A stretch of DNA of 18,420 nucleotides from NCBI GenBank assembly GCA_016791285.1, contig JAEUMX010000051.1, positions 1-18,420 of the forward strand, written 5' to 3'. Positions 1 to 7,049 of the stretch are shown in pieces. Both the position numbers and the translations under genes were made by a program. The notes beneath the pieces were generated by a model that was not told where the DNA came from, did no database searches, and was given only the letters and a program-made list of their open reading frames with translations. Each line of letters begins with the position of its first letter. Positions within the stretch are counted from its first letter, which is position 1. The DNA comes from Burkholderiales bacterium. GTDB taxonomy: Bacteria > Pseudomonadota > Gammaproteobacteria > Burkholderiales > JAEUMW01.

Positions 1-189
1 CGCGGCGCCGGCGAGCGCGATCATGAGCAGGTGCTCCGACACCGGAACCTTGAAGCTGAGGTCGTCGAGGGCGACCGCGATCACGATCATGCACAGAAAG
101 CAGGTCACGAGATAGCCGTGGCTCTCGATCAGCTGGCGCTCGTACCAGCGCTTGAAGCCGAGCTTGCGGATGGACTCCTCGTAGCTCAT
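1..189 (-). CDS. N-terminus of an unidentified membrane protein (cut by window edge)
   Basis: An open minus-strand frame begins with ATG at 189-187 and stays open to base 1, giving the first 63 residues. It opens with a charged stretch (MSYEESIRKLGFKRWYERQL), followed by a hydrophobic segment at about residues 24-42 (YLVTCFLCMIVIAVAL) and the start of a second at about 53-63. A GAGG ribosome-binding site sits about 7 bases before the start, and a TACAAT -10-like box (rc of 211-216) lies in the 65-bp gap to the upstream ybjQ-like gene, so it may have its own promoter. I do not recognise the family from this fragment. The amphipathic N-terminus followed by membrane helices suggests an inner-membrane protein. 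Confidence 0.6.
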   Translation of the reverse strand, partial: MSYEESIRKLGFKRWYERQLIESHGYLVTCFLCMIVIAVALDDLSFKVPVSEHLLMIALAGAA

Positions 190-190
190 G

Positions 191-220
191 GGCGTACCTC
201 AGGAAATCGGATTGTACGCC
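191..220. repeat. Inverted repeat over the candidate promoter/RBS of the edge gene
   Basis: GGCGTAC (191-197) and GTACGCC (214-220) form perfect 7-bp arms separated by 16 bp. On the minus strand the outer arm overlaps the TACAAT -10-like hexamer (211-216) and the inner arm lies between the GAGG ribosome-binding site and the start codon. It could be an operator, or an mRNA hairpin enclosing the ribosome-binding site. With arms this short in a GC-rich sequence, chance remains possible. Confidence 0.3.
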
Positions 221-254
221 GGGGCGAGGCGCGGTCGCCCGGGGCCCGGGATGA

Positions 255-575
255 TCAGCCGAGTACGACCGCGGTCCCGCTCGCCGATACCATCAGCATC
301 CCGTTCTCGGCGCCGAGCACCTCGTAGTCTAGATCGACGCCCACCACGGCCGTGGCCCCGAGCTTGCCGGCCGCTTCGATCATCTCGTCGAGAGCGGTGC
401 GGCGGGCATCGGAGAGCGTGTGCTCGTAGGCGCCGGCACGCCCGCCGACGATGTCGCGAACGCGGGCGAAAAGGTCGCGGAAGACGTTCGCACCGACGAT
501 CGCCTCGCCGGTGACGATGCCGAGGTAGCGCGTGATGCGGTGGCCTTCGATGCTGGGGGTGGTGGTGACGATCAT
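255..575 (-). CDS. YbjQ/UPF0145 family protein
   Basis: 106 residues, the usual length for the UPF0145/YbjQ family (PF01906, annotated as a putative heavy-metal-binding domain). Family traits are visible: an N-terminal [11 protein letters not shown] strand, [18 protein letters not shown], a central helix with [25 protein letters not shown], and a C-terminal [10 protein letters not shown] strand. Members form small oligomers; their physiological role is unknown, and metal binding is a family-level prediction rather than something seen here. The ATG at 575-573 overlaps the TGA of the upstream hydrolase (ATGA) and has a good AAGGAG site, so the two are translationally coupled. It is a common accessory protein and says little about the neighbourhood. 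Confidence 0.9.
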   Translation of the reverse strand: MIVTTTPSIEGHRITRYLGIVTGEAIVGANVFRDLFARVRDIVGGRAGAYEHTLSDARRTALDEMIEAAGKLGATAVVGVDLDYEVLGAENGMLMVSASGTAVVLG

Positions 576-1402
576 GGCGTCTCCTTGGTTACCGAACCCG
601 TGGCGACGTCGGCGAGAAATTTCGCCAGTGCGTCGCGATAGGTGTCGGGGCTCACGAGAAAGGCGTCGTTATGGCCGCCGCGCAGCTCCACCAGCCGCTT
701 GGGCGATCGTGCGGCGGCGAGCAGACGTTCGGGGTGCGACATGTCGAAGAGCTCGTCCTCGCGGCTGTGCAGGATGAGGAGCGGCGCGTTGATGCGGGAC
801 ACCTCGTCGAGCGTGTCGAACCTGTGCTTCAGCACCCACTGTACCGGGAGAAACGGTAACCGCTCCTGCGCGATGTCCGGCACCGACGTAAAGCCGCTCT
901 CGACGATCACCCCGCCCGTCTGTACCTCGCCGGCGAGATGCACCGCCACGGCCGAGCCGAGCGACTCGCCGTACACGACGATGCGCTCCTGGGCCGCCCC
1001 GCGGGTCGTGACGAGCCACTGGTAGGCTGCGCGCGCATCGCGGTACATGCCCTGTTCGCTGGGTTTCCCGCTGCTCCTGCCGTAGCCGCGGTAATCGATG
1101 ATGAAGGTGTCGGCGCCGAGCTCGTGCAATACCGCGAGCTTCTCCAGCCGGTGCGAGACGTTGCCACCGTTGCCGTGAAAGAAGAGCACGACCGGTGCAC
1201 CGGGGCGCCCGGACGGCACCCACCAGCCGTGCAGGGTCTCCCCATCCTCGGTCGCGAGCGCCACGTCTTCGAAAGGCAGTCCGGCAGCCGCGGGGGTACG
1301 TACGATGTCGCGTGTCGGATAGTACATGGACTGTTGCTCATACCAGCGCAGGCCCAGGAACAGGGCCAGAAGCAGCGCGGCGAAGGAGAGGGCGGCAGTC
1401 AC
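572..1402 (-). CDS. Membrane-anchored alpha/beta hydrolase (YfhR/ABHD13/BEM46-like)
   Basis: 276 residues. An N-terminal hydrophobic helix (about residues 4-18) probably anchors the protein in the membrane with the catalytic domain outside the cytoplasm. The alpha/beta-hydrolase core is complete: oxyanion-hole motif HGNGG at 76-80, nucleophile elbow GESLG with Ser147, probable acid Asp216 in HSREDELFD, and His244 in [13 protein letters not shown] (103-110) is typical of the YfhR/ABHD13/BEM46 group. Substrate unknown; an esterase, lipase or thioesterase acting at the membrane is reasonable. The start is GTG (1402-1400) without a strong Shine-Dalgarno; it lies 30 bp after the lyase-like gene and overlaps the next gene by ATGA, so it is probably co-transcribed with both. 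An Asp/Ser/His triad is intact, so it should be active. Confidence 0.85.
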   Translation of the reverse strand: MTAALSFAALLLALFLGLRWYEQQSMYYPTRDIVRTPAAAGLPFEDVALATEDGETLHGWWVPSGRPGAPVVLFFHGNGGNVSHRLEKLAVLHELGADTFIIDYRGYGRSSGKPSEQGMYRDARAAYQWLVTTRGAAQERIVVYGESLGSAVAVHLAGEVQTGGVIVESGFTSVPDIAQERLPFLPVQWVLKHRFDTLDEVSRINAPLLILHSREDELFDMSHPERLLAAARSPKRLVELRGGHNDAFLVSPDTYRDALAKFLADVATGSVTKETP

Positions 1403-1432
1403 GGCGGGCGGATTCCCGGCGCCCGGGGCGGC

Positions 1433-2425
1433 TCAGATCGACCTCAAGAGTGCGATGAGAGCGCTTGCGTCGAGGGTCGGGTCGCCGGGCTCGTCCTTGA
1501 AGATGTACAGACCCTTCGTGTAGATCGTCCGCGTCGGGCTCGAGCCCCAGCCTTTGTTGACGTCCCACATGTACAGCCCGAACTTCCACGGATGGAAGCC
1601 GGCGCTTTCGCGAAACGCGTTCGGGATGTCGGTGTCGACGATCTGCGCCGCGGGCCCGTTGCCGACGGCCCGCCACACCCGCGTATAGGGACCCTTGGCC
1701 GGATCCCACTCGTACTTCCATTGGATGACGATGTAGTTCCAGACGCCTTTCTTGACCGGGAAATCGAACGTGCTGCCTTGCGCAGTGGCATTCGTGCCGT
1801 CGAGGACGCCACTCGACTGCACCCACAAGCGCAGATTGCCGTCCTTGCGTAGGTCGAGCTTGTTCATGGACTGGGTGATCTTGCTAGTTACGGAGTGTCC
1901 AAGCGACAGGATCGAGATGTGGTCGCCGCTGCCGTCGAAGGGATGGTCGCTGCCGACGTAGATCGCAAAGGCTGCCCAGTACGGAACGCCGTCCCGCAGC
2001 ACGGCGGGCGACGTCGCGCCCCACCTGGACATGATCGACGCGCGCGCCGACTGATAATTCCTATCCTGCCGATAGGACATGCCGGCGGCGATCTTGTGGC
2101 GGAACGCTTTGCCGCTGGTGCGTTCGGGATCTGCGGTGCGGACGACCGTGAACTCGGACGTGTTCGGGTCGCGATAGCCGGGGTCCGGGAAAGTGGTGAG
2201 GTCGCGCTCGATGTTCTTGCCCTCGGCGTCCTGCCCCACCTGCAGCGAGATGCGGCTCTTCGGATAGCCTTCGAAGGGGCGGCCGGGGTCGATCCAGGCG
2301 ACCACCCGTGGATCGTTCGGGCCAGGCAGTCCGCCGGCGGTGCCGGGGGCCGGGCTCGCTGCTTGGCTCTGGATGCTGGTTGCGGCCCACACCAGGAACA
2401 GGGGCCAAAAAAAAGGTCGCGTCAT
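1433..2425 (-). CDS. Secreted heparinase-I-fold protein (polysaccharide-lyase-like)
   Basis: 330 residues from ATG 2425-2423, chosen because GAGGAGAAG lies just upstream and because this start gives a clean signal peptide (MTRPFFWPLFLVWAATSIQS, cleavage near residues 22-23). A longer in-frame start at 2512 would bury the signal peptide and overlap the glycosyltransferase. The mature part resembles PF14099-type concanavalin-A-like polysaccharide lyases (heparin lyase I/PL20 group): YWAAFAIYVGSDHPFDG at about 149-165, GVWNYIVIQWKYEWDP at 227-242, FGLYMWDVNKGW at 282-293 and RTIYTKGLYIFKDE near the C-terminus. No catalytic residue is assigned. It would act in the periplasm or outside, and its position 46 bp after a glycosyltransferase suggests that it trims or binds the glycan made by this locus. 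A sugar-binding protein without lyase activity is the main alternative. Confidence 0.6.
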   Translation of the reverse strand: MTRPFFWPLFLVWAATSIQSQAASPAPGTAGGLPGPNDPRVVAWIDPGRPFEGYPKSRISLQVGQDAEGKNIERDLTTFPDPGYRDPNTSEFTVVRTADPERTSGKAFRHKIAAGMSYRQDRNYQSARASIMSRWGATSPAVLRDGVPYWAAFAIYVGSDHPFDGSGDHISILSLGHSVTSKITQSMNKLDLRKDGNLRLWVQSSGVLDGTNATAQGSTFDFPVKKGVWNYIVIQWKYEWDPAKGPYTRVWRAVGNGPAAQIVDTDIPNAFRESAGFHPWKFGLYMWDVNKGWGSSPTRTIYTKGLYIFKDEPGDPTLDASALIALLRSI

Positions 2426-2471
2426 ATGCGCTTCTCCTCGATCGCGATGACGAATTCCAATGATCCTGCTT

Positions 2472-3575
2472 TTAACGCGTCGATCCGCCTGCGAGCGATG
2501 ATACATCGGCACCGCGCAACCCCATGCCGAGGTACAGGGCCTCCACTTGCGGCACCACTGCGTTGGCGGAAAACGCCACGTCGACCTTGTGCCGCGCCGC
2601 TTCTCCCATCCTTCGCGCGAGCGCCGGATCGCCGAGCAGCCGCTCCAGGCGATCCGCCAGGGCGGCCACGTTGCCGGGCTCGACCAGGAAACCCTCGACG
2701 CCGTCGGTCACCGCCTCGGGAATGCCACCGACCGGGGTGGTCAGGATCGGCAGCCCCGCCGCCATGGCCTCGAGTACGCTGACCGGAAGCCCCTCGTTGT
2801 ACGAAGGCAGCACGTATATCGCCGCCGTCGCGAGCAGCCGCTCCTTGTCCTCACCCCGTACCCAACCCAGCAGGTCGATCTTGTCGGCGATACCGAGCTC
2901 CGTGGCCCGCGCGCGCACCGTCTCCAGCTCACCGTCGCCGCCGAGCAGCAGTCGCAGGGCCGGCCGGCCGGGGGCGATCCGCGCGGCCGCGTCCAGCAGA
3001 TCGTAGGTGCCCTTGCGATGGCCGAGACGGCCCAGGAACAACGCGGTCCCCGGCGTGCGCCGTTCCCACGGAGGGAGCTTCGGCGGCAAGAGGACGGGGT
3101 TGTAGATCGCGAGCACGTTCGGGTTCTCACACATCCGTTGCGCCCACGCCTTCCATGCTGCCGAGAGCACGATCACTCGGGCGCAGTGGTCGAAGACGAA
3201 GCTTACGAAGCGCCTGCGCAGCGCTCCGCACTCCTGGTCGTAGAAGAGCGCGAACTCCGCGCCGTGCAGGTGCAGGACGGCCGGAACCCGGAGCAGGAAG
3301 GCCAGCAGAAAGAAGGGCGACTTTCTCCAGAAGCTCGCGCGGGAGGCAACATGCACGTGAACGAGCGCGGGGCCGCGCAGCAAGGCTGTCGCGTAGGTGG
3401 CGATCGCGGCCAACGCGCGCCAGAGCTTCCTGGCCGCAGAGCCGTCGCAATGCGTCGCGATGTACTGGATGCCGAAACGTTCGAAGAGGCCGTATTGCTC
3501 GTACACGCGAACCACGGACGAGATCCCGCCCCGCGTGTCGAGTGCGGTGCCGAGCATCAGAATGCGAGGGCTCAT
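2472..3575 (-). CDS. GT4-family glycosyltransferase
   Basis: 367 residues. A GT-B fold enzyme: N-terminal acceptor domain opening with RILMLGTALDTRGGISSVV, where the GG motif (16-17) normally contacts the donor phosphate. The C-terminal donor domain contains GRLGHRKG (182-189), LLLGGDGELE (209-218) and the EX7E signature E261...E269 (EGLPVSVLE), then TTPVGGIPEAV. These are standard retaining GT4 features; donor and acceptor sugars cannot be read from sequence. No membrane span, so it is cytoplasmic or peripheral. The ATG at 3575 was chosen because it overlaps the TGA of the upstream CapK-like ligase (ATGA); ATG at 3584 is an alternative. Tight coupling to an adenylate-forming ligase suggests that an acyl group and a sugar are joined in one product. 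Confidence 0.9.
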   Translation of the reverse strand: MSPRILMLGTALDTRGGISSVVRVYEQYGLFERFGIQYIATHCDGSAARKLWRALAAIATYATALLRGPALVHVHVASRASFWRKSPFFLLAFLLRVPAVLHLHGAEFALFYDQECGALRRRFVSFVFDHCARVIVLSAAWKAWAQRMCENPNVLAIYNPVLLPPKLPPWERRTPGTALFLGRLGHRKGTYDLLDAAARIAPGRPALRLLLGGDGELETVRARATELGIADKIDLLGWVRGEDKERLLATAAIYVLPSYNEGLPVSVLEAMAAGLPILTTPVGGIPEAVTDGVEGFLVEPGNVAALADRLERLLGDPALARRMGEAARHKVDVAFSANAVVPQVEALYLGMGLRGADVSSLAGGSTR

Positions 3576-4936
3576 AGCTCGCATACGACGCCGCGGAACT
3601 TGCCGTTGCCGGTGCGCGGGATGTTGCCGACAGGGCGCACGGCGATCGCCACGCTGCTGCCGATCCGCTCGCGCGCGTTGTCGAGGAGCATCCCTTCGAC
3701 CGCAGGGCCGTAACCAGCGCCCGGTACCACGAGAATGTCGATGCGATCGAGTGCTTCCTGCCTGATCTGCGCCTCGATCACGCCGTTCACCCCCTTGAAG
3801 ATGTGATCCAGGCGGCCGATGTGGCGACCATCTGGCAGCTTGACGACATCGTCGGCGCGGCCGTGGATCGCGCGCACCAGGGGAAAGCTCCGGCCGCAGC
3901 GGCATGACGCACCGGGTTCGGCGAGCTCGACGAAATCGCCGGTGCGGTAGCGGATGAGGGGCATGGCGAGGTTGTTGAAGCCGGTGCCGACGATCTCGTG
4001 CGTGCCATCGCCCGCCGGGAGAAACTCGTGCAACGAGTAATCCGACATGATGTGGTAGCTGCCGTGCTCGCACGTTCCGATCGCTGCCACGCGCTCGAAC
4101 TGACCGTACCAGTCGAAAACCCTGCACCCGAACCGGCGCTCGATCACCGCTCGCTGCGCGTCCGACAGCGACTCGGAGGAGCTGACGATGCCCCGGAGCG
4201 ACGCGCCCTCGTAAGAGCGTCCCGCCGTCTCGAGCCAGTTCGCCAGAAAAGCGATCGACGAAGGGTAGGTTTGAATGACGAGCGGGTCGAATCGGGACAG
4301 CGCTTCGAGGTAGGCCAGCGCGCTGCGCTGCGACAGGTGATACGAGGACAGCATGAGCATGTTCTCGGCGCGACTCAAGCGCCAGTATGGCGGCTCGGCT
4401 TGCGCCACCGGCGCCACCATGTCGCCGCGCAGCCATGCGCGCCTGCCCTTCGGGGCCAAACCCGCCCAGGTGAGTTGCCGCTGAATGAACGCGTTTTCGC
4501 GATTGATCGCTTGCAGATCCTGGAACACCCTGAGAGGAGAGCCCGTCGTACCGCTGGTCGCCCCCTCGAAGATCGGCCGGCGCGCCGCGGCCGACAGAAC
4601 GCCGCGCCCCGCCGCGCGTACCTGGCTCTTGTCGAGCAGCGGCAGCTGCGCGAGGTCGGATTCGCTCGTGATGTCGTCCGGCTCCAGGCCGGCTTCGCGG
4701 AAGCGCTCGCGGTAGAAGGCACAATGGGCGTAGGCGTGCTGCAGGATACGGGACAGCATGGCCATGCGGTAGTGCGCCATGGCCTCCGGGCCGTACCACT
4801 GCGATGCTTCGACCTCGGCGCGCATGCGGTCGAAGGTTCGCCCCTCGCGCAGCCGGGCGCGCGACCACGCGCGGAGCGAGATCAACGCCTCCTGCGCCCA
4901 GATCGGACTGCGCCGATAGAGAGACGAAGCAAACAT
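3572..4936 (-). CDS. PaaK/CapK-type adenylate-forming ligase A
   Basis: 454 residues, matching the phenylacetate-CoA ligase/CapK (coenzyme F390 synthetase-like) branch of the ANL superfamily. Visible motifs in order: ATP-binding P-loop SGTTGSP at 128-134, YGQFER at 277-282 (the A5-type position), YRTGD at 330-334, a possible zinc site made of CEHG (289-292) and CRCGR (345-349), GRADD at 359-363, and C-terminal PRTGNGK with the probable catalytic lysine K446. The A10-type lysine suggests real acyl-adenylate chemistry. Such enzymes activate a carboxylate with ATP and transfer it to CoA or another acceptor; in surface-polysaccharide loci they are often present without a known substrate. It follows ligase B after 142 bp and overlaps the glycosyltransferase by ATGA. 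No strong Shine-Dalgarno is seen before ATG 4936. Substrate unknown. Confidence 0.85.
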   Translation of the reverse strand: MFASSLYRRSPIWAQEALISLRAWSRARLREGRTFDRMRAEVEASQWYGPEAMAHYRMAMLSRILQHAYAHCAFYRERFREAGLEPDDITSESDLAQLPLLDKSQVRAAGRGVLSAAARRPIFEGATSGTTGSPLRVFQDLQAINRENAFIQRQLTWAGLAPKGRRAWLRGDMVAPVAQAEPPYWRLSRAENMLMLSSYHLSQRSALAYLEALSRFDPLVIQTYPSSIAFLANWLETAGRSYEGASLRGIVSSSESLSDAQRAVIERRFGCRVFDWYGQFERVAAIGTCEHGSYHIMSDYSLHEFLPAGDGTHEIVGTGFNNLAMPLIRYRTGDFVELAEPGASCRCGRSFPLVRAIHGRADDVVKLPDGRHIGRLDHIFKGVNGVIEAQIRQEALDRIDILVVPGAGYGPAVEGMLLDNARERIGSSVAIAVRPVGNIPRTGNGKFRGVVCEL

Positions 4937-5078
4937 CGGTGATCAGAAACGAGGGTTTGGCAAGTGGCAGCAATCCGAACCGCACGCCGCGCTTGGCGCT
5001 CGCGCGCGAGGTACCGGCGGGTCAGGGCGTCAGTTTAGCAGGCGCCGGCAGGAAACCCTCGCGCCCGCGACCGAATGC

Positions 5079-6404
5079 TCAGGTGAAGCGGCGGATGACG
5101 AACGGCGTCTTGCCGGACGGCAGCCTTTCCATTTCGTCGACGACTTCGACGGTGAGCAGCATGTCCGCCGGCACCCACTCATACGCATTCCGCACCAACT
5201 GTGGTTCATCGATGCGGCCGACGCGCGGATCGACCACGACCCGAATCGTCGCGCGGTCCGTCGCCTCCTGCAATACCTGCATGCGCACCAGACCCTTGAT
5301 GCCGGCTGCGGCGTGCGTGAGGCCGACGATGACTTCACCGCGCGGCGAGATCAGGTGTTCCTTGTCGCGCCCCGTTATCGAAACCACCGGTTTGAGCCCC
5401 AGGGAGACGTCGTCCAGATCCTGCGCGGTGTAGGACTCCGGAACGATCGCCCGGTCGCCGGAGCGGTAGCGCGCGAGCGGCATCGCTTCGTTCCAGTACC
5501 CCGTGGCCACGATCTCGAACGCGCGGTGTCCCGCGGGCGCTTCACCGTCGGCGATCGGAAAGAGCTCGACGCGACCATAGGCCGGATTGAAGAAATAGGC
5601 TCCGGCAGCGACGCCGGCCGCGAACACGACGCGCTCGGCCATCCCGTAGTAGTCGATGACCGTCGCGTTGAACACGCTTTCCATGAGCAGCCTGCCCGCC
5701 GGGTGCAGCATCTCGGATGATGTCAGCACGACCGGGATCTCGAGCGAAAGTCCGCGCTGTTGCAGCAGCCGGGCAAGCGCCTCGCCGGAGCTCGGATGCG
5801 TGAAGAGGATGTCCGGGCGCAGACCGCGCAAGGCCTCGTAGTACCAGTCGACGGTGAGCGCGCTCAGGTGATTGGACGACAGCAGCAGCAGCCGTCCGCC
5901 GTCGCGGTATTGTCCGAAGGGTGGCTTGCGGTCGCTTTGCGGCTTGACGTTGTCGGCGCGCAGGCGCGCCATGCGTGCGCCCCTGAACGTGTAGTTCCAA
6001 ACCCCCAGCAGATCGTCGATGAACGCCTGCTCGGCGGCGACGTTGGCAAACGATCGCACCAGCCTGACCGGTATTCCGGTCGTGCCGCTGGTCGCGGCCG
6101 GGATGCGGATGAACGCCGGTGTGAAGAAGCGCTCGGGATGCGCGCGCACGTCGTCTTTTTCGATGACCGGCCGCTCCGCCAAAGGGATCTCCGCCGGCAG
6201 ACCGCCCGGCAGCCGGGCTGCCCATTGCAGGGTGCGGGCCGTGAGGCGCTCGGCGAGCGCCTGCCGAGCGCTGCGGTCCATCGTATCGAGCTCGCGCAGC
6301 AGTTGGCGTACCGGCTCATAGTACTGGCGCCGGTAGCGCAGCTGGTCGTCGATGACCACGGAGCGCTTGAAGGCATCGGTGAGGCGGTCGATCAGTCTTG
6401 GCAT
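5079..6404 (-). CDS. PaaK/CapK-type adenylate-forming ligase B
   Basis: 441 residues, the same superfamily as ligase A but clearly diverged. Motifs: SGTTGIP at 106-112, TSSEML at 228-233, YYGMAER at 252-258, YRSGD at 313-317, TGRDKEHLISPRGE at 344-357, and LPSGKTPFVIRR with probable catalytic K432. The protein has no cysteine at all, so the CxCG zinc-type site of ligase A is absent. The FFNPAYG stretch at 271-277 replaces the usual Cys/His segment. Retention of the P-loop and the C-terminal lysine argues for an active enzyme with its own carboxylate. It starts 45 bp downstream of the DUF1989 gene, consistent with one transcript. The C-terminal half of the adenylation domain and small lid are complete; no carrier-protein domain is attached. 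Substrate and acceptor unknown. Confidence 0.82.
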   Translation of the reverse strand: MPRLIDRLTDAFKRSVVIDDQLRYRRQYYEPVRQLLRELDTMDRSARQALAERLTARTLQWAARLPGGLPAEIPLAERPVIEKDDVRAHPERFFTPAFIRIPAATSGTTGIPVRLVRSFANVAAEQAFIDDLLGVWNYTFRGARMARLRADNVKPQSDRKPPFGQYRDGGRLLLLSSNHLSALTVDWYYEALRGLRPDILFTHPSSGEALARLLQQRGLSLEIPVVLTSSEMLHPAGRLLMESVFNATVIDYYGMAERVVFAAGVAAGAYFFNPAYGRVELFPIADGEAPAGHRAFEIVATGYWNEAMPLARYRSGDRAIVPESYTAQDLDDVSLGLKPVVSITGRDKEHLISPRGEVIVGLTHAAAGIKGLVRMQVLQEATDRATIRVVVDPRVGRIDEPQLVRNAYEWVPADMLLTVEVVDEMERLPSGKTPFVIRRFT

Positions 6405-6449
6405 GCGTGGTTCCGGGACAGCGGTGGCAGCCAGCGATGATCGGCGGCT

Positions 6450-7049
6450 TCAGCCGATGATCGCGAAGTCGATCGGCTTGAAGCAGCCATTGTTGGAGCC
6501 TTCCGCCGAGCATGCGGTGAGGCCGCAGACCATGTCCATCTCCGCTCTGAGATCGAGGTGATCACCGGCGCGAGAGGTGGGTATGCCCACGTCGAGCTTT
6601 CCCTGCGGATCGATGGTGACGTTCATGAAGATGTTGAACGTGGTCGCGATCTGCTCCGGTCTGATGCCAAAGCGGGCCAGACTGGTATGGAGGTTCTCGA
6701 AGCAGCTCGGGTGGTGGCCGCGGTGCCGGTACAGGATCTCGAACATTTCCTGGCTGCAGGGCGTCAGCAGGAAGTCGTGGCGTCCGACCGTATCGTCGAG
6801 GATCGTGAACATCGGTCGGCTGTCGTTCGCGTAGAGCACGTCGCCCGACGTGAGGTAGATCCTGCCGGCGTAGTCGAGCGAGCGTCCCGACGAGAGCCAG
6901 CACGCGTGGTCCTGGTCGGCGAACGCGAAAAGATCGGCTACCTGTTCGCCCTGCGGATCGACAACCCGCAGCACCTGTCCTCGCCGTAGCCGAAACGCTG
7001 TACCTGACTGCGGCGGGATGCGGTTGAACGTCGGCGCTGAAGTCGTCAT
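6450..7049 (-). CDS. DUF1989 / urea carboxylase-associated family protein
   Basis: 199 residues. Fits PF09347 (DUF1989, urea-carboxylase-associated). Landmarks: GEQVADLFAFA (34-44), SGDVLYANDSRPMFTILDDTVGRHD (68-92, with the Asp and His positions typical of the family), C98, HHPSCFENL (112-120), FNIFMNV (138-144), GDHLDLRAEMDMV (162-174) and a C-terminal TACSAEGSNNG (178-188). Relatives include the two subunits of carboxyguanidine deiminase (CgdAB) in guanidine/urea-carboxylase pathways, so a metal-dependent activity on a small guanidine, urea or carbamate compound is plausible but not proven. Here there is no urea carboxylase or allophanate hydrolase nearby. Start ATG 7049-7047 overlaps the TGA of the YqcI/YcgG gene (ATGA), tying the two proteins together. 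A longer upstream reading of this frame only shadows the neighbour. Confidence 0.88.
   Translation of the reverse strand: MTTSAPTFNRIPPQSGTAFRLRRGQVLRVVDPQGEQVADLFAFADQDHACWLSSGRSLDYAGRIYLTSGDVLYANDSRPMFTILDDTVGRHDFLLTPCSQEMFEILYRHRGHHPSCFENLHTSLARFGIRPEQIATTFNIFMNVTIDPQGKLDVGIPTSRAGDHLDLRAEMDMVCGLTACSAEGSNNGCFKPIDFAIIG

Noticed and set aside
2472..4985. A single 837-residue minus-strand reading covering the glycosyltransferase and the CapK-like ligase A region
   Set aside because: Only the last 367 residues show a family (GT4). The rest is an out-of-frame shadow of ligase A, which has complete motifs in its own frame, and the ATGA overlap fixes the true GT start.
4937..5078. Possible promoter or terminator between the two ligase genes
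   Set aside because: The 142-bp gap has a GGCGCCGGC palindrome and a TAAACT box, but neither has a partner element at a suitable distance.
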